Source of the DNA: an uncultured Bacilli bacterium
GTDB taxonomy: Bacteria > Bacillota_I > Bacilli_A > RF39 > UBA660
Length of the DNA stretch: 7,770 nt
Direction: 5' to 3'
Assembly: GCA_944364005.1 (NCBI GenBank)
Contig: CALVVW010000053.1
Location: 1-7,770, forward strand
This document shows positions 6,928 through 7,770 of this stretch, piece after piece (the stretch's first letter is position 1; every line of letters begins with the position of its first letter). The position numbers were made by a program, and so were the translations under genes. The notes beneath the pieces are model-generated. The model ran no database searches. It was given only the letters and a program-made list of their open reading frames with translations, and was not told where the DNA came from.

Positions 6928-7713
6928 TTATGCATTATATTGCTTATTATTCTTTCTTAGCATGTTGACAACGATAATAATTAGTCCAGATACGATAAAT
7001 ACTATCGATACAATTTGTGCCATTTTAAATGTGCCAAGCATTAGGGAATCTGTTCTCATTCCTTCTATAAAAAATCTGATGATACCGTACCATAGTAGAT
7101 AGAAACCTGTTAATTGACCTAATTTTAAGTATTTCAATCTTCGTATTAATAGCATTGCTAAAAAGCCAAAGAAACACCATACTGACTCATAAAAGAAAGT
7201 AGGTTGTCTATATTCTCCTAAAATATACATGCCTTGTATTACAAAGTTTGGTATTCCTAATGACTTTAGATGAGCCGCTGTAGTGACTGGACCATATGCT
7301 TCACTGTTAAAGAAATTTCCCCAGCGTCCTATGGCTTGAGCAATAATTAGACCAACTACAATGATATCTAGCATTTTCCAGATATTTACCTTATGTTTTT
7401 TACAAGAGACAAGTACCACTATTAATCCAGCTATAATACCGCCATGAATTGCGAGACCACTATTCCAAATTTGTAATATTTCTAATGGTCTATCTAAGTA
7501 ATAAGATAGATTAAATAATACATAATATAATCTTGCACCTATAATTCCTATGATTATGGTGTTAAATGCTAGGTTTACTAAGAAGTTTTCTTCTATTCCT
7601 CTTTTTTTTGATTCTCTATATATTAAAATACATGCTACTAACATACCTAGGAATATAAAGATGGAATACCAATATATTTGAATTATACCTAAATCTAATG
7701 CTACTTGATTCAT
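6928..7713 (-). CDS. lgt: Prolipoprotein diacylglyceryl transferase
   Basis: Lgt is the integral membrane enzyme that transfers diacylglycerol from phosphatidylglycerol to the lipobox cysteine of prolipoproteins, the first step of lipoprotein maturation. From the preferred start (7711-7713) it has 261 residues with about seven hydrophobic segments. Family motifs are IGARLYYV (58-65), NSGLAIHGGIIAG (84-96) with the essential HGG, GRWGNFFNSEAYG (129-141), the Lgt signature, PTFFYES (171-177) and RFFIEGMRTDS (213-223). An ATG two codons earlier (7717-7719) directly abuts the AGAAGG, leaving no spacing, while the second ATG is six bases from it; the second is therefore chosen. It heads the visible lgt-yvcK-whiA run. 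In Bacillus lgt usually follows hprK; the gene upstream here cannot be identified. Confidence 0.95.
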   Translation of the reverse strand: MNQVALDLGIIQIYWYSIFIFLGMLVACILIYRESKKRGIEENFLVNLAFNTIIIGIIGARLYYVLFNLSYYLDRPLEILQIWNSGLAIHGGIIAGLIVVLVSCKKHKVNIWKMLDIIVVGLIIAQAIGRWGNFFNSEAYGPVTTAAHLKSLGIPNFVIQGMYILGEYRQPTFFYESVWCFFGFLAMLLIRRLKYLKLGQLTGFYLLWYGIIRFFIEGMRTDSLMLGTFKMAQIVSIVFIVSGLIIIVVNMLRKNNKQYNA

Positions 7714-7719
7714 AAACAT

Positions 7720-7725
7720 CCTTCT
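7720..7725 (-). promoter_or_regulatory. Ribosome binding site of lgt (decides the start)
   Basis: Minus-strand AGAAGG lies immediately before one ATG (7717-7719) and six bases before a second in-frame ATG (7711-7713). Normal Shine-Dalgarno spacing selects the second, giving MNQVALDLG rather than MFMNQVALDLG. Confidence 0.65.
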
Positions 7726-7731
7726 TTGCTT

Positions 7732-7770
7732 TTATTCTTTTACAAAATCTTCTTTAAAAATTGGCCTGTA
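7732..7770 (-). CDS. C-terminal end of an unidentified upstream gene (partial)
   Basis: On the minus strand the right edge can be read as YRPIFKEDFVKE followed by TAA (7732-7734), ending 18 bases before the lgt start. A second frame gives TGQFLKKIL and a TAA at 7740-7742. Either could be the true end of the upstream gene; the fragment is too short to choose or to name. By analogy with Bacillus gene order HprK kinase/phosphatase is a guess only. No terminator or promoter lies between this end and lgt, so lgt is likely cotranscribed with it. Confidence 0.4.
   Translation of the reverse strand, partial: YRPIFKEDFVKE

Overview
The window looks like chromosomal core sequence from a low-G+C (roughly 30% by eye) Firmicute-type bacterium, most likely a host-associated Bacilli, Erysipelotrichia or RF39-like lineage. 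The gene content (WhiA, YvcK, ClpP, a TGS-fused nucleoside kinase), the AGGAGG-type ribosome binding sites and the SigA-like promoters all fit. Tryptophan is read from TGG, so the standard bacterial code applies. Every complete gene ends in TAA. There is no transposase, phage gene, CRISPR array, tRNA or rRNA, and no gene-free stretch above 300 bases.

Layout from left to right: (1) the first five codons of a gene on the minus strand, with its own promoter; (2) an unrecognised 442-aa protein on the minus strand (108-1436), whose 3' end seems to carry a one-base frameshift at an A7 run; (3) a single-gene gapA unit (glyceraldehyde-3-phosphate dehydrogenase) with its own promoter and terminator; (4) a 551-aa nucleoside kinase with a threonyl-tRNA-synthetase-like N-terminus; (5) clpP on the plus strand, divergent from the kinase across 109 bp; (6) the minus-strand cluster lgt-yvcK-whiA, convergent with clpP and sharing a bidirectional terminator with it; (7) the last codons of an unidentified gene upstream of lgt.

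Functions: GapA is central glycolysis. YvcK (gluconeogenic growth and cell-envelope homeostasis) and WhiA (division and chromosome-segregation DNA-binding protein) are closely packed and probably translationally coupled. Lgt, just upstream, makes membrane lipoproteins. In Bacillus and many relatives yvcK-whiA is preceded by rapZ (yvcJ) and followed by crh; here lgt takes the upstream place and clpP lies directly beyond whiA.

No convincing new multi-gene system is visible. The best leads are the unrecognised 442-aa protein with its apparent out-of-frame 35-residue C-terminal extension, and the fused kinase, whose tRNA-editing-like domain seems to lack the usual metal-binding histidines.
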